From contig CANMKA010000007.1 of NCBI GenBank assembly GCA_947498355.1, positions 62,001-126,000 on the forward strand: DNA of 64,000 nucleotides. The letters run 5' to 3'. The DNA is from an uncultured Paraglaciecola sp. (GTDB taxonomy: Bacteria; Pseudomonadota; Gammaproteobacteria; Enterobacterales; Alteromonadaceae). The position numbers and the translations under genes are program-made. Of this stretch, positions 10,187 through 18,284 are shown piece by piece. The notes under the pieces are model-generated. The model saw nothing but the letters and a program-made list of their open reading frames with translations, was not told the origin of the DNA and ran no database searches. The first letter of the stretch is position 1. The number at the start of each line of letters is the position of its first letter.

Positions 10187-10600
10187 TCAGAGATCATGCT
10201 TCTCATCGGTGTCAAAAGACATCTTTGAGGTTGCTATGATGGTTAGTTGAACAACAAAGGCCGCATAAATTAAAAATAAATCTACTCGTATATTGACCCT
10301 CTCAGATAGTGACATTTCCAAAATTGTCCAGGCAAAAAGCATGATGAAAAACATAAATGAAGAGAGATACGTTAAGGAAAATTCACTTCTAATAAAAGTT
10401 GGTTTAAAAGTGCTAACTAGTTTGGGTAAAAATGCTGAAGTGATTGGTATAAGAATAATAACTAAAGAAGAGACAACACTTATAGTCTCCCAAGGTTGCT
10501 GGCCTGGTGTGCTATGAAAATAGCTAGAAACACTTGGTAACATGGCATGTATCAAACAAAACATTAAAATACAGAAAGTGACGAGAAAATATCCTTTCAT
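10187..10600 (-). CDS. small orphan membrane protein, four predicted helices
   Basis: Not recognised. The 137-residue product has four hydrophobic segments (about 3-20, 38-58, 77-97, 107-123) and a polar C-terminus, so an inner-membrane protein is likely. GGAGGA lies 9-14 bases upstream of the ATG, a strong ribosome binding site that supports a real gene. It is on the opposite strand to the two preceding cassette-like genes, unusual for an integron array; it may belong to an inverted segment or be non-cassette DNA. Confidence 0.7.
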   Translation of the reverse strand: MKGYFLVTFCILMFCLIHAMLPSVSSYFHSTPGQQPWETISVVSSLVIILIPITSAFLPKLVSTFKPTFIRSEFSLTYLSSFMFFIMLFAWTILEMSLSERVNIRVDLFLIYAAFVVQLTIIATSKMSFDTDEKHDL

Positions 10601-10740
10601 TTTTACAGTCCTCCATCTTTTGGTAGCTGTTAAATTAGAAATACAGCCATGGTTTCAAACTACGCCAAGCTAACATTTGAAGTAAGGTTTCAGGATAAAA
10701 ATTTACACATCTCTTATTGCGACTTGGATAGAAAGCCGAT

Positions 10741-11040
10741 TTAAAGCCAAAACTGCCACCACTTCTTGTGTTCTTTTCTCTCTTTTAGCTTAGCCTTATA
10801 TTTAGCTATATTTTCATTAACATTTAACTCTTTTTCTATAGAGCTTTCCGTAGTTTTAATCTCACTCTCAGGGAAGTTTAATAATGGAACGATAAATTTG
10901 TTGCCTAAAAAAGAAGTTATCGCAATGTAAGCGTACAAAGGCTCTATCCAATACAACGACGCTATAGCAATGAGCAGCACAACGATAAGCTGTGTGGCAC
11001 TGAACCGGTGAGGGCTTACTGATATCTTTTTTTTCTTCAT
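10741..11040 (-). CDS. small orphan membrane-anchored protein
   Basis: Not recognised. The 99-residue product has a basic N-terminus (MKKKK), one clear hydrophobic helix (about 16-33) and a possible second (34-53). A charged, coiled-coil-prone stretch follows (60-92), ending in the aromatic tail KKWWQFWL. The ribosome binding site is weak. Upstream on the same strand GTTGTTATGC (about 11069-11078) resembles an attC right end, which may mark a cassette boundary in the inverted orientation. Confidence 0.55.
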   Translation of the reverse strand: MKKKKISVSPHRFSATQLIVVLLIAIASLYWIEPLYAYIAITSFLGNKFIVPLLNFPESEIKTTESSIEKELNVNENIAKYKAKLKERKEHKKWWQFWL

Positions 11041-11324
11041 GAGTTATCGCCCAAGGCTAAAGACATGCATAACAACTTAATCGCTGGAAAATTCCCCGTT
11101 TTTCTGCCAACGAGTTTCCCTTGTTTCTGAGTTTTGGTAGTTGTACCAAATGAGCTAAATACTTACCAGAATTAAGTGAATTTTAATTTTGGGTACTTTT
11201 TGAAAACTAATAAAAAAGAAACCTTCCTGTTTTTTGACTATTGCGGAAAACCATCAGCAGCATGAGCGTAAGATAGAATTGTTGGAGGTCTAAATAGTTG
11301 GCGATTTACCATTTTAGCCTCTAT

Positions 11325-12638
11325 TTATAATACGGTTGCTGCACTTTGATTAAGTATTTTCACTTCGCGCTGAGGGAATGGTATAGAGATATCATGCGCT
11401 TTTAGGGTTTCTAAGATGATCAATAGCAAGTCGCCACCTACTCGGTTTTTACCGTCGTCTATGCCTTCTATCCAGAACTCGACAAACATATTCACGCCAT
11501 TGTCACCAAAACTATCGATCTCGCAATCAGGTTGCTCTTCAAAGGGTATGCCCTCCCCGCTAATAACTTGGGGATGACTCGCAACTGCTTCTTTAATTAT
11601 TTCGACCATGGTCCTAACATCGGTATCGTAGGCCACACTAAAATCGACTCGATAGCGCTGCTTGGGATCTTTATGGGTCCAGTTAGTAAGCAATGACGAA
11701 ATGAAGGTTTCGTTAGGCACCAAAACATCTTTTCCATCGTAAGTTTCGAGCACGGCGTGGCGCATTTTAAACTCTCTAACAAAGCCTTTTTGGCCACCGT
11801 CCAACTCGACAAAATCACCAATAGTGAGTGATTTATCTAACAATATAATGATGCCCGAAATAAAATTTGAAGCAATTGACTGTAAGCCTAACCCCAGCCC
11901 TACTCCTAAAGCGCCCCCGAACACAGCAAGAGCCGTTAAGTTTATGCCCATAATATTGAGCAGCAAAATAAATACAAAGCAGAACAAACCAACTTCAAAT
12001 AACTTTGAAAAGACTTCGCGGGTTGCAATATCTAGGTGTTCTTGTTTGCGTATCACGTCTTTACCAAAACGGCTTGATACGCGACCTAACCAAAACAAAA
12101 CCGCGCCAAAAATGAGTACCCTAAGTAGTCCAAATAAGGTGAATTCGATATTGCCTAAATGAATGGATATGGCTTTCAGTTCATCGATGAGCTCAGGTAA
12201 GAAACCCACCATATGCAATAGTAATATGGGTAACCCTACCCACTTAAATAACCTTGCCATGAGTGGGTTAGCGACAAACTCGCGGATCAAGGAGTAAAAC
12301 AACAACAAAATGGCAAGGGTAAGGGATAAGCTCACTAGCCAAGCAGGGTATTGCGAGCGTTCTATGCCAATCAAACTTAGCTTTAACAAAACTATGGCAA
12401 GTACGGGGTAAACACTTGCCGATAAACGTAGCAATATATTAGCGATGGGGTGTTCGTCAGAATCGATGGGACCGTGTTTAATAACGGGCTTTTTGACCAC
12501 ATAGTAGTAACACAAATAAGCCACTAAATAGCAACTTGCCACTAGTGCTGCTTGCATGTAAGTCTCGGTCTCACTCAGTAAAGATTGAAGATAAAATGAC
12601 AGACTCTTTAAGCTGTTTAAGCTTGCATCAATATTCAA
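11325..12638 (-). CDS. MscS-family mechanosensitive ion channel
   Basis: Inner-membrane small-conductance mechanosensitive channel, expected to open under hypo-osmotic tension. The 437-residue product has several N-terminal helices (about 29-47, 68-88, 99-117, 131-148, 167-185, 214-230). The glycine-rich pore helix follows (FGGALGVGLGLGLQSIASNF, about 240-259), then the MscS beta domain (DKSLTIGDFVELDGG). The extra helices make it longer than E. coli MscS. The start is a TTG at 12636-12638 with AAGG seven bases upstream; the next in-frame ATG would remove about 27 residues. Monocistronic in appearance. Confidence 0.92.
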   Translation of the reverse strand: MNIDASLNSLKSLSFYLQSLLSETETYMQAALVASCYLVAYLCYYYVVKKPVIKHGPIDSDEHPIANILLRLSASVYPVLAIVLLKLSLIGIERSQYPAWLVSLSLTLAILLLFYSLIREFVANPLMARLFKWVGLPILLLHMVGFLPELIDELKAISIHLGNIEFTLFGLLRVLIFGAVLFWLGRVSSRFGKDVIRKQEHLDIATREVFSKLFEVGLFCFVFILLLNIMGINLTALAVFGGALGVGLGLGLQSIASNFISGIIILLDKSLTIGDFVELDGGQKGFVREFKMRHAVLETYDGKDVLVPNETFISSLLTNWTHKDPKQRYRVDFSVAYDTDVRTMVEIIKEAVASHPQVISGEGIPFEEQPDCEIDSFGDNGVNMFVEFWIEGIDDGKNRVGGDLLLIILETLKAHDISIPFPQREVKILNQSAATVL

Positions 12639-12787
12639 TTTGGCACCTTAGGTAATAAAAAGTATAAGTGCTAAAACACGGGGATGACTGAATTCACCAC
12701 TTGGCACTTATGGGGTTAACTAAGGCGGATGTTACCCAACAACTCAAGCCAATTCACCTAAATTAGTCGTTCAAACACGCCAAATAA

Positions 12788-12828
12788 TAAAAAACCACGT
12801 TACAGTATTCTGTATCGCGGCTTTTTTT
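12788..12828 (-). terminator. intrinsic terminator after the nucleoside-hydrolase-like gene
   Basis: On the minus strand, GCCGCGATACAG, loop AATA and CTGTAACGTGG form an imperfect stem followed by a run of T. It lies 25 bases past the stop of the 12854-15019 gene. The opposite strand also ends in T's, so it could act in both directions. Confidence 0.7.
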
Positions 12829-12853
12829 GAACCTGAAATAAGATTTATTTAGG

Positions 12854-15019
12854 CTACAAGTTAGATTTGAGTAACAGCATATCCTTCATATCTGCTTCGG
12901 TAGCAGAATTATTACCGCCTTTATCCGCACCCGTTATCCACCAGTAAATCATGCCCGCGTCAGAACAATCAAATTTGTTCGCTTGAAATGGCACTACGCC
13001 ATCTTGCTCGGCGTAGGCCATCATTTTCCAAATAAACTGAATACCTGGTTCTGGATGGTTTTCAGCCCAATCCCAAGGGTGCATTGGTGTTTGAAGGCCT
13101 ACGTTTTGATCGCCAATTTGATGTTCAGTCACTCCAAAATCGAGGATCTGTTGCCATGTAAAGAAATCACCACTGTTATCATTTGCTGGATGATGAGAAA
13201 CCACATGCACATGCTTATGAACATCTGGGTTAGACACTTGTAATGCATAGCCAATCACATCGGGCTCGCCGGCTTCAATGATCCAAAGGGGATCTTTAGC
13301 AGTCGATGCATTAATTGCTTCCTTAAGGTCGTTTATGGCTCCTTCTTTATCAACGCGGCAGTTGTAATAGTCACGCAAATTGTTAAATGGGCCAAACAAT
13401 TCAATCCCTTTGCCACTTAACTCATGGAGCACTTTTTGTCGACGTGCTTCATTTGGGGCATCGATACGCTGAATTCCTTTATTTCTGAAGGGGTCTAAAT
13501 CACAGGAGTGAGACAAATGCACCAAGCGGTCGCGCAAGCCTGTTTGTTGTAATAAGCGCAACATTACTGGCGTTGCCCCCACGTCGTCAGGGTCTGGCGA
13601 ATTACCGTCAATGACTACCGCTAACCGGCCTTTAGGCGCGTTAATTACATCTAATTGTGCATCAGTTACATAGCGATCCCAAAATGCATGAACAGAAGGC
13701 GCTTTATAGCCTAGGTTGAATATCCACCAATTTTCTACTGTATCAGAAAAGTCTACGCCACCTTTTGGAATGACTGAGTAATCGTGGTCAAACCCAGTGC
13801 CCTCGATAATTCGTACTGCTTCTTGCCAAAGCTTACGAGAATGAGATTTAGTGTTTTTGGACGATGTAGCTGTATCTAACCATTTTTTATCTTGATTGAC
13901 GTAAATAGGTGTTAGCGCCCCCCGCCTGCCATGACGATTAAATTCCTTCATGGCACTGTTACCATCGTCAATTGCATGGTAATCCGTCATTGCTTTAACG
14001 TAAGCTAAATCTTCTGGTGTAGTTTTTTCTTCATTCCACGCGCTATGCTGCACCACAACAACACTATTTTTAATTACAGCTGGGGTTACCCCAGATTGGG
14101 CTAAAGCTTCAATCCAGTCTCGGGTAAAGTCAGATTGCCCAGCTTCCTGCACCCACACTTTCCCACCTTTCGCGAGTACCGCTTTAACACGCTGTTTAAC
14201 TAGGTTAACCGAGGCATCCCAATTTTTACGAGCGTTGGTCCATTTAAAATTTTCTTGACCAAAGGCCATAGAAAACAGATTAGTTGAGTCTATATATTTG
14301 CCTTCTTGGATACCGACTGCGCCGGAAACCGCGAACACATTAAGACCTTTAAAATCTGGGTGCACCAACATAGAACCAAGTGCGGCTTGAGCATGAATGT
14401 CGTCGGCATCAGGTTGGTTGTCAAACTGAGCCAGCAATAAGTCAGATTCAAATCTGAAGTGAGGTCTGCCACCTTTTGCTACAGGGCTCAGAGTCAGGCT
14501 TTGCCAACGGCCTCTTGCCCAAGCCGTACCACCATGCTCCGGGATCTCGCCATTGGTATCGGCAGATGATTCGACACTTACCACATCCCCTTTATTTAGC
14601 TGAATGGCTTTCCAAGTATGGTATTCAGGTGTTAAATCTTTTTCTGAGCCTTTTCCTATATATGAGCTTTGGTAAGTCCCAACAATTTTACCATTTACTT
14701 TTAAGCGATAAATGGGCTCACCGTCTTCTTCTGTTAAAGGAGTAATGGTCACATCAAACTCCCCAGACTTACCTTGATAAGTATGCTGGGCTTGAGCAAA
14801 AAGGTTTCGATATTCCAGTAAACGTGCATCTATCCCTAACGCATCATTTCTTGTATCAACGTAATAAGGGGCGTCTCCAGCATCCAGCACAGAGAAGTCT
14901 TCAGTGGCATCTAACACTATGCCGCCCTTTGGCTTAGCTGAAACAGGATCAGCGTTAAAACTCGCAGCCCAAGTAAGAGGCGCCGAGGCAATCAATATAG
15001 GTAGTAACAGTTTTTTCAT
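12854..15019 (-). CDS. secreted protein with two nucleoside-hydrolase-like domains
   Basis: A 721-residue exported protein (signal peptide cleaved near TWA-ASF, 18-19). Residues about 25-180 look like a beta-sandwich. Two homologous Rossmann-like domains follow. The first has AQFDNQPDADD (197-207), WVQEAGQSD (289-297) and VVVQHSAWNE (321-330). The second has VVIDGNSPDPDD (468-479), WIIEAGEPD (579-587) and HVVSHHPAND (605-614). The Asp clusters resemble the Ca-binding loop of nucleoside hydrolases. Divergent from the lyase-like gene at 15340, so a role in polysaccharide use, perhaps glycan binding or cleavage, is inferred; the substrate is unknown. Confidence 0.75.
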   Translation of the reverse strand: MKKLLLPILIASAPLTWAASFNADPVSAKPKGGIVLDATEDFSVLDAGDAPYYVDTRNDALGIDARLLEYRNLFAQAQHTYQGKSGEFDVTITPLTEEDGEPIYRLKVNGKIVGTYQSSYIGKGSEKDLTPEYHTWKAIQLNKGDVVSVESSADTNGEIPEHGGTAWARGRWQSLTLSPVAKGGRPHFRFESDLLLAQFDNQPDADDIHAQAALGSMLVHPDFKGLNVFAVSGAVGIQEGKYIDSTNLFSMAFGQENFKWTNARKNWDASVNLVKQRVKAVLAKGGKVWVQEAGQSDFTRDWIEALAQSGVTPAVIKNSVVVVQHSAWNEEKTTPEDLAYVKAMTDYHAIDDGNSAMKEFNRHGRRGALTPIYVNQDKKWLDTATSSKNTKSHSRKLWQEAVRIIEGTGFDHDYSVIPKGGVDFSDTVENWWIFNLGYKAPSVHAFWDRYVTDAQLDVINAPKGRLAVVIDGNSPDPDDVGATPVMLRLLQQTGLRDRLVHLSHSCDLDPFRNKGIQRIDAPNEARRQKVLHELSGKGIELFGPFNNLRDYYNCRVDKEGAINDLKEAINASTAKDPLWIIEAGEPDVIGYALQVSNPDVHKHVHVVSHHPANDNSGDFFTWQQILDFGVTEHQIGDQNVGLQTPMHPWDWAENHPEPGIQFIWKMMAYAEQDGVVPFQANKFDCSDAGMIYWWITGADKGGNNSATEADMKDMLLLKSNL

Positions 15020-15339
15020 GAAGTTTACTTACATAATTAAAGAAAAATTAGGGATGAAATAGGGTTTACGACAAAATAGTAACATACTCGTAACGGTTTA
15101 CATCCGAATTTACAACAAACAAGGACACGCCTTAGACACAAAAATTTTAGTAAACCTCGCGCAAAACTGGACCAGATCATGATTTATTTCGTTATTGCTA
15201 CTGAAAAAATTTATTTAGCCTTTTCAATGGACTAAGCTTTACCGCAGGTAACCTTGATTTTGCTAAGTTTAAGAAACTAAATAAACCGTTTTAACGCATC
15301 CAATGAACCTAAACAAAAATAAAAACGTGGAAACAATAT
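15020..15339. promoter_or_regulatory. divergent regulatory region with paired TAAACCGTT sites
   Basis: 320 bases between the two divergent polysaccharide-locus genes. The nonamer TAAACCGTT occurs at 15282-15290 (plus) and, inverted, at 15092-15100 (AACGGTTTA). Further GGTTTAC heptamers lie at 15063-15069 and, inverted, at 15150-15156. The near-palindromes GTAACGGTTTAC and TAAACCGTTTTA have a central CG, reminiscent of LacI-family operators. One site lies near each gene start, which suggests joint control. No experimental support. Confidence 0.4.
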
Positions 15340-16836
15340 ATGAATATAAAGCGCGCTAAGCTACACCTTTTAACCAGCCCCCTACTCCTCTGTGTTTTGA
15401 CACTACTGTCACTCAATATACACGCTAAAGTAACGCTACAAGACGAATTCAAAATTACCGATTTAGGTTTATTTTTTGATGGTAAAAAAGTAAAAAACAA
15501 GAAGGCACCCGATAACGGCACTGAGCGTTACGACTATTTCTTTGGTGCCCGTATTGCTCCCCACGGCGACAGCATCAAAAAGTATAAGCATTATGTGTTT
15601 ATGACTTGGTATCAAGGCGGAAAATCCAATCGTCATGTTATGCTGACTCGCCTTAATATGAAAACCGGCGTGCAACGTACGATTGAACTTCCTCATCGGC
15701 ACACTGGCTACCTTAATCAACCATGGATTGGTGAATCACACAATACTATTGCTGTTGGGGTTAGCCCAATAGACGGCACTATCCATCTGCTTTACGACAT
15801 GCACGCATACGGTAAAACCCGACCAGCAGATGGCTCATTAAAAGACGATTACTTTAGATACAGTTATACCAAGCCTGGCGCAGCTGAGGTTGCCGATGAA
15901 GAATTTACTCTAGCGCAATTTGTGCAAAACCCTGACGGCAAAAAAGGCAAATATAAGCATTTAACTCTGTCTGGCAAAGTGGACTACAACCAGTATTCAG
16001 GTTTGACCTACCCTAAGTTTTTTATTAACACTCGCAATGAATTATTAATGTACATGCGTAAAGGCGGCAATAACAACGGCAGCTACCGTTTTGCTAAGTA
16101 TCAAGCAGAGAAAAAAAGCTGGTCTGACTTCACTGAGTTTAATGTGATGGACGCTAAAACATTCGGCAACGATTATAACTGGGGCCTATATGGCACCATG
16201 AAATACGTAAATGGCAAACTACGCGTAGGCTTTCAGCAAAGAGCTCGAATTTTAGACGATAAATTCTTATATCAAAACGGTATGTACTATGCCTATTCAG
16301 ACAACCCAGATGGTTCGAGTGATTGGAAAAACCATCAAGGTAAGCCATTTGATATCCCATTAATCGACTCTGCCAAAATTAAAGTTTCTGAGCCAGGCGA
16401 CCTGATCCCAGAAACGGGAAAAAATCAGGTTCATATAGTTACTGGATTTGATTGGAACGTGACTGAAAGAGGTGACGTACACTTAATTGGTAAAGTATCA
16501 AATGTAAAACGGACTCAAGCTGTTAATGTCCATACTTATAAACCAGCTGGGGCGAAAGAGTTTATTACGTCGACTGACTTTGCAGGGGCTGATAAAATTT
16601 ATACGGCTGGTAACGATATATACATTATTGGATTAACCCGTGGTGGGCGCCCTTATATCGAAAAAGGCATAGGCGGAACTAATAAATTTACCCGTGTTTA
16701 CGAAGCGAAGTCGGGCAAGCGATTCAGACACGGCAACGTTTACATTAAGAACGGCAAGCTCTACTATTACTTGATGGAACGCGGAACTGGCACCACTCAG
16801 CCTATCTACTTGCAAGTGATTGATTTAGATATTTAA
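15340..16836 (+). CDS. BNR_4-type beta-propeller, putative ulvan lyase (PL24/PL25-like)
   Basis: A 498-residue exported protein (signal peptide ending about LNIHA, 25-29) resembling BNR-repeat proteins that include seven-bladed-propeller ulvan lyases. Those enzymes cut ulvan, a green-algal rhamnose-uronate polysaccharide, by beta-elimination. Conserved-looking segments are GESHNT (His134), LYDMHAY (His155), GLTYPKFF (Tyr224) and MYMRKGGNNN (Arg240). The His/His and Tyr/Arg pairs fit the catalytic and charge-neutralising residues of that class by spacing, but this is from memory, not an alignment. Family membership is fairly likely; substrate is inferred. GTGGAA precedes the ATG by 9 bases. 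The CBM-like gene at 16903 follows. Confidence 0.72.
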   Translation: MNIKRAKLHLLTSPLLLCVLTLLSLNIHAKVTLQDEFKITDLGLFFDGKKVKNKKAPDNGTERYDYFFGARIAPHGDSIKKYKHYVFMTWYQGGKSNRHVMLTRLNMKTGVQRTIELPHRHTGYLNQPWIGESHNTIAVGVSPIDGTIHLLYDMHAYGKTRPADGSLKDDYFRYSYTKPGAAEVADEEFTLAQFVQNPDGKKGKYKHLTLSGKVDYNQYSGLTYPKFFINTRNELLMYMRKGGNNNGSYRFAKYQAEKKSWSDFTEFNVMDAKTFGNDYNWGLYGTMKYVNGKLRVGFQQRARILDDKFLYQNGMYYAYSDNPDGSSDWKNHQGKPFDIPLIDSAKIKVSEPGDLIPETGKNQVHIVTGFDWNVTERGDVHLIGKVSNVKRTQAVNVHTYKPAGAKEFITSTDFAGADKIYTAGNDIYIIGLTRGGRPYIEKGIGGTNKFTRVYEAKSGKRFRHGNVYIKNGKLYYYLMERGTGTTQPIYLQVIDLDI

Positions 16837-16902
16837 ACCGTACGAGCAGAGTTCAAACGAGTTTTGAACTTTGCGTAACCTATAAAATAAGAGAAGACCA
16901 AA

Positions 16903-17523
16903 ATGAAACTATCTTCCATTCTGTTTTTGCTTTTAACTTCGACTCTGATGCCTAGCCTAGTATTTGGCAACCAGACTGAGCAACAACAACTGACCAATAT
17001 TGCAGCTAAACTATCAAGCATGCTCCCTGCAGGTAATCAGCTTGTTGCTAACCCGAGCGTAACCAATTTATACGGATACGGCGAAAAAACCCAAGTGGTT
17101 GTAACCAACAATTCTTCGGCTGTGGGTGGGCTACAAGCCGAAATCGTCACAAAAAAAGGGCGCAATCACTGGGATGGCGGTGCCAATATTAAGTTATTTA
17201 AGCCGGTAAAAAAGGGGGACGTATTACACCTGACTTTTTTTGCCAAGGTAATAGAGGCATCAGACGATACGGGCGCATTACATGGTGTGGGCGTCCAACT
17301 TAGCCAACCACCCTATTCTGCTTTATTTTCCAATCAAGTGCAGTTAACTAAAGAGTGGCAGTCGTTCTCGTTTGCAGGCAGGGCACCACGAGATTTTACT
17401 GAAGACCAACTACAAGCTAGCTTTCAAGTTGCCTCGCAAGCACAAACTGTAGCGATAGGGCCAGTCTTTGTATTTAATGTTGGCGAGCAACAAGACATAG
17501 GGAGTCTGCCTTTCATTAAGTAA
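16903..17523 (+). CDS. secreted CBM-like protein of the lyase locus
   Basis: A 206-residue exported protein (hydrophobic signal 4-22, cleavage near VFG-NQ). The body from about 45 to 195 resembles a CBM4/CBM22-type jelly roll. RNHWDGGANIKLFKPVKKGD recalls the opening strands of such modules, and KGDVLHLTFFAKV and KEWQSFSFAG match their strand pattern. No catalytic domain is present, so it probably binds the same algal glycan as its neighbour, 66 bases upstream on the same strand. The assignment is structural inference. Confidence 0.65.
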   Translation: MKLSSILFLLLTSTLMPSLVFGNQTEQQQLTNIAAKLSSMLPAGNQLVANPSVTNLYGYGEKTQVVVTNNSSAVGGLQAEIVTKKGRNHWDGGANIKLFKPVKKGDVLHLTFFAKVIEASDDTGALHGVGVQLSQPPYSALFSNQVQLTKEWQSFSFAGRAPRDFTEDQLQASFQVASQAQTVAIGPVFVFNVGEQQDIGSLPFIK

Positions 17524-17580
17524 GCTTGATTTGAGCAGGTAATTCGACCTTCAACCAAGCCGACTAACCCAATTTGAGCC

Positions 17581-17865
17581 CTAAACATAGATATCCAAAT
17601 GTTTGGGGCCCTTGCCTTTCTTATTCTCCGGTAATTTATCGCCGGGCCTATTAGTACTCTCAGTTTGATTTTCTTTATCTGAATTTTCGTTTGCCGACGT
17701 ATCCTGACGATTTGAGTTGCTGGCGTCTTCATCCACTTGTTCTTGTTGCTCAGCTAAAGACTTGAGCACTGCACTCTTCTCAACCTTTTCTACTTTTTGA
17801 GTGTCGTGATTAATGGATTCTTTACCTAGTTTGGGTAAGATGGGAAATAATAAGTCACTAGACAT
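17581..17865 (-). CDS. small acidic low-complexity protein, unknown
   Basis: Not recognised. The 94-residue product has a short conserved-looking N-terminus (MSSDLLFPILPKLGKES) followed by a hydrophilic, probably disordered region rich in Glu, Lys, Asn, Asp and Ser. There is no signal peptide or membrane helix. A strong ribosome binding site (AGGGGG, 5 bases before the ATG) supports translation. It is convergent with the CBM-like gene and divergent from the his leader. An overlapping frame on the same strand is a shadow. Confidence 0.6.
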   Translation of the reverse strand: MSSDLLFPILPKLGKESINHDTQKVEKVEKSAVLKSLAEQQEQVDEDASNSNRQDTSANENSDKENQTESTNRPGDKLPENKKGKGPKHLDIYV

Positions 17866-17974
17866 GTTGCCCCCTGTTTGATTAAAAATTCAACTGCGTG
17901 CGATACACAACAATGCGCAACATACCATAGTTGATTTAATTTTAAGAAAAACCCGTATTTCTCAGCAATTTTCG

Positions 17975-18003
17975 TTGCATTCATCTGGCCGATTTAATAC
18001 TGT
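17975..18003 (+). promoter_or_regulatory. candidate his operon promoter
   Basis: TTGCAT (17975-17980) and TACTGT (17998-18003) are spaced by 17 bases, followed by a GCGCC discriminator. The -10 is poor but positioned to give a leader transcript of about 55 bases before the leader peptide. The adjacent TAATAC is an alternative -10. Confidence 0.4.
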
Positions 18004-18064
18004 ATGCGCCATACAAAGATGTCATCAATTTTTGATGTCATTTTCTAATTCGGAACATATTATT

Positions 18065-18106
18065 TTGAAAAATTCACTGCAAGTCGTCCATCACCACCAC
18101 GCTTAA
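18065..18106 (+). CDS. hisL: his operon leader peptide
   Basis: A 13-codon frame (TTG start, GGAA nine bases upstream) reading LKNSLQVVHHHHA, with four consecutive His codons at 18089-18100 just before the stop. It precedes alternative stems and a terminator and lies 178 bases before hisG. This is the classical arrangement for ribosome-mediated attenuation: stalling at the His codons when charged tRNA-His is scarce. It has fewer His codons than the seven of E. coli hisL. The TTG start is inferred, as no ATG or GTG fits. Confidence 0.65.
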   Translation: MKNSLQVVHHHHA

Positions 18107-18196
18107 CCTTTCAGGTTCGAGCTGGAAGGTTATTGATTCCTTCCGGCGGTGCAGAAAATTTTCTCAACCCCCGAAAGGAAACTTTCGGGGGTTTTT
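18105..18196 (+). promoter_or_regulatory. his transcription attenuator
   Basis: Mutually exclusive stems follow the leader peptide. AACCTT (18105-18110) can pair with AAGGTT (18126-18131), while the overlapping GGAAGG (18124-18129) can pair with CCTTCC (18139-18144). The terminator hairpin follows. The layout matches attenuation control of amino-acid operons. Confidence 0.75.
18168..18196 (+). terminator. his attenuator terminator hairpin
   Basis: Perfect 10-bp stem CCCCCGAAAG, GAAA tetraloop, CTTTCGGGGG, then TTTTT. A strong intrinsic terminator located upstream of the structural genes. Confidence 0.92.
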
Positions 18197-18284
18197 CATT
18201 TATCGGCTAAAGATTAGTTAAACATAATCTTTGCCTGTTCGAATTAATAACTAACACATATTAAGATCACATGGGATATTCATC

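Noticed and set aside
7012..11300. Integrase, transposase or complete IS element
   Set aside because: No open frame in the island encodes tyrosine recombinase or transposase motifs, and no terminal inverted repeats with target duplication were seen.
17424..17732. 102-codon minus-strand frame overlapping the acidic protein and CBM-like gene
   Set aside because: Overlaps two better-supported genes and shows no recognisable features or ribosome binding site.
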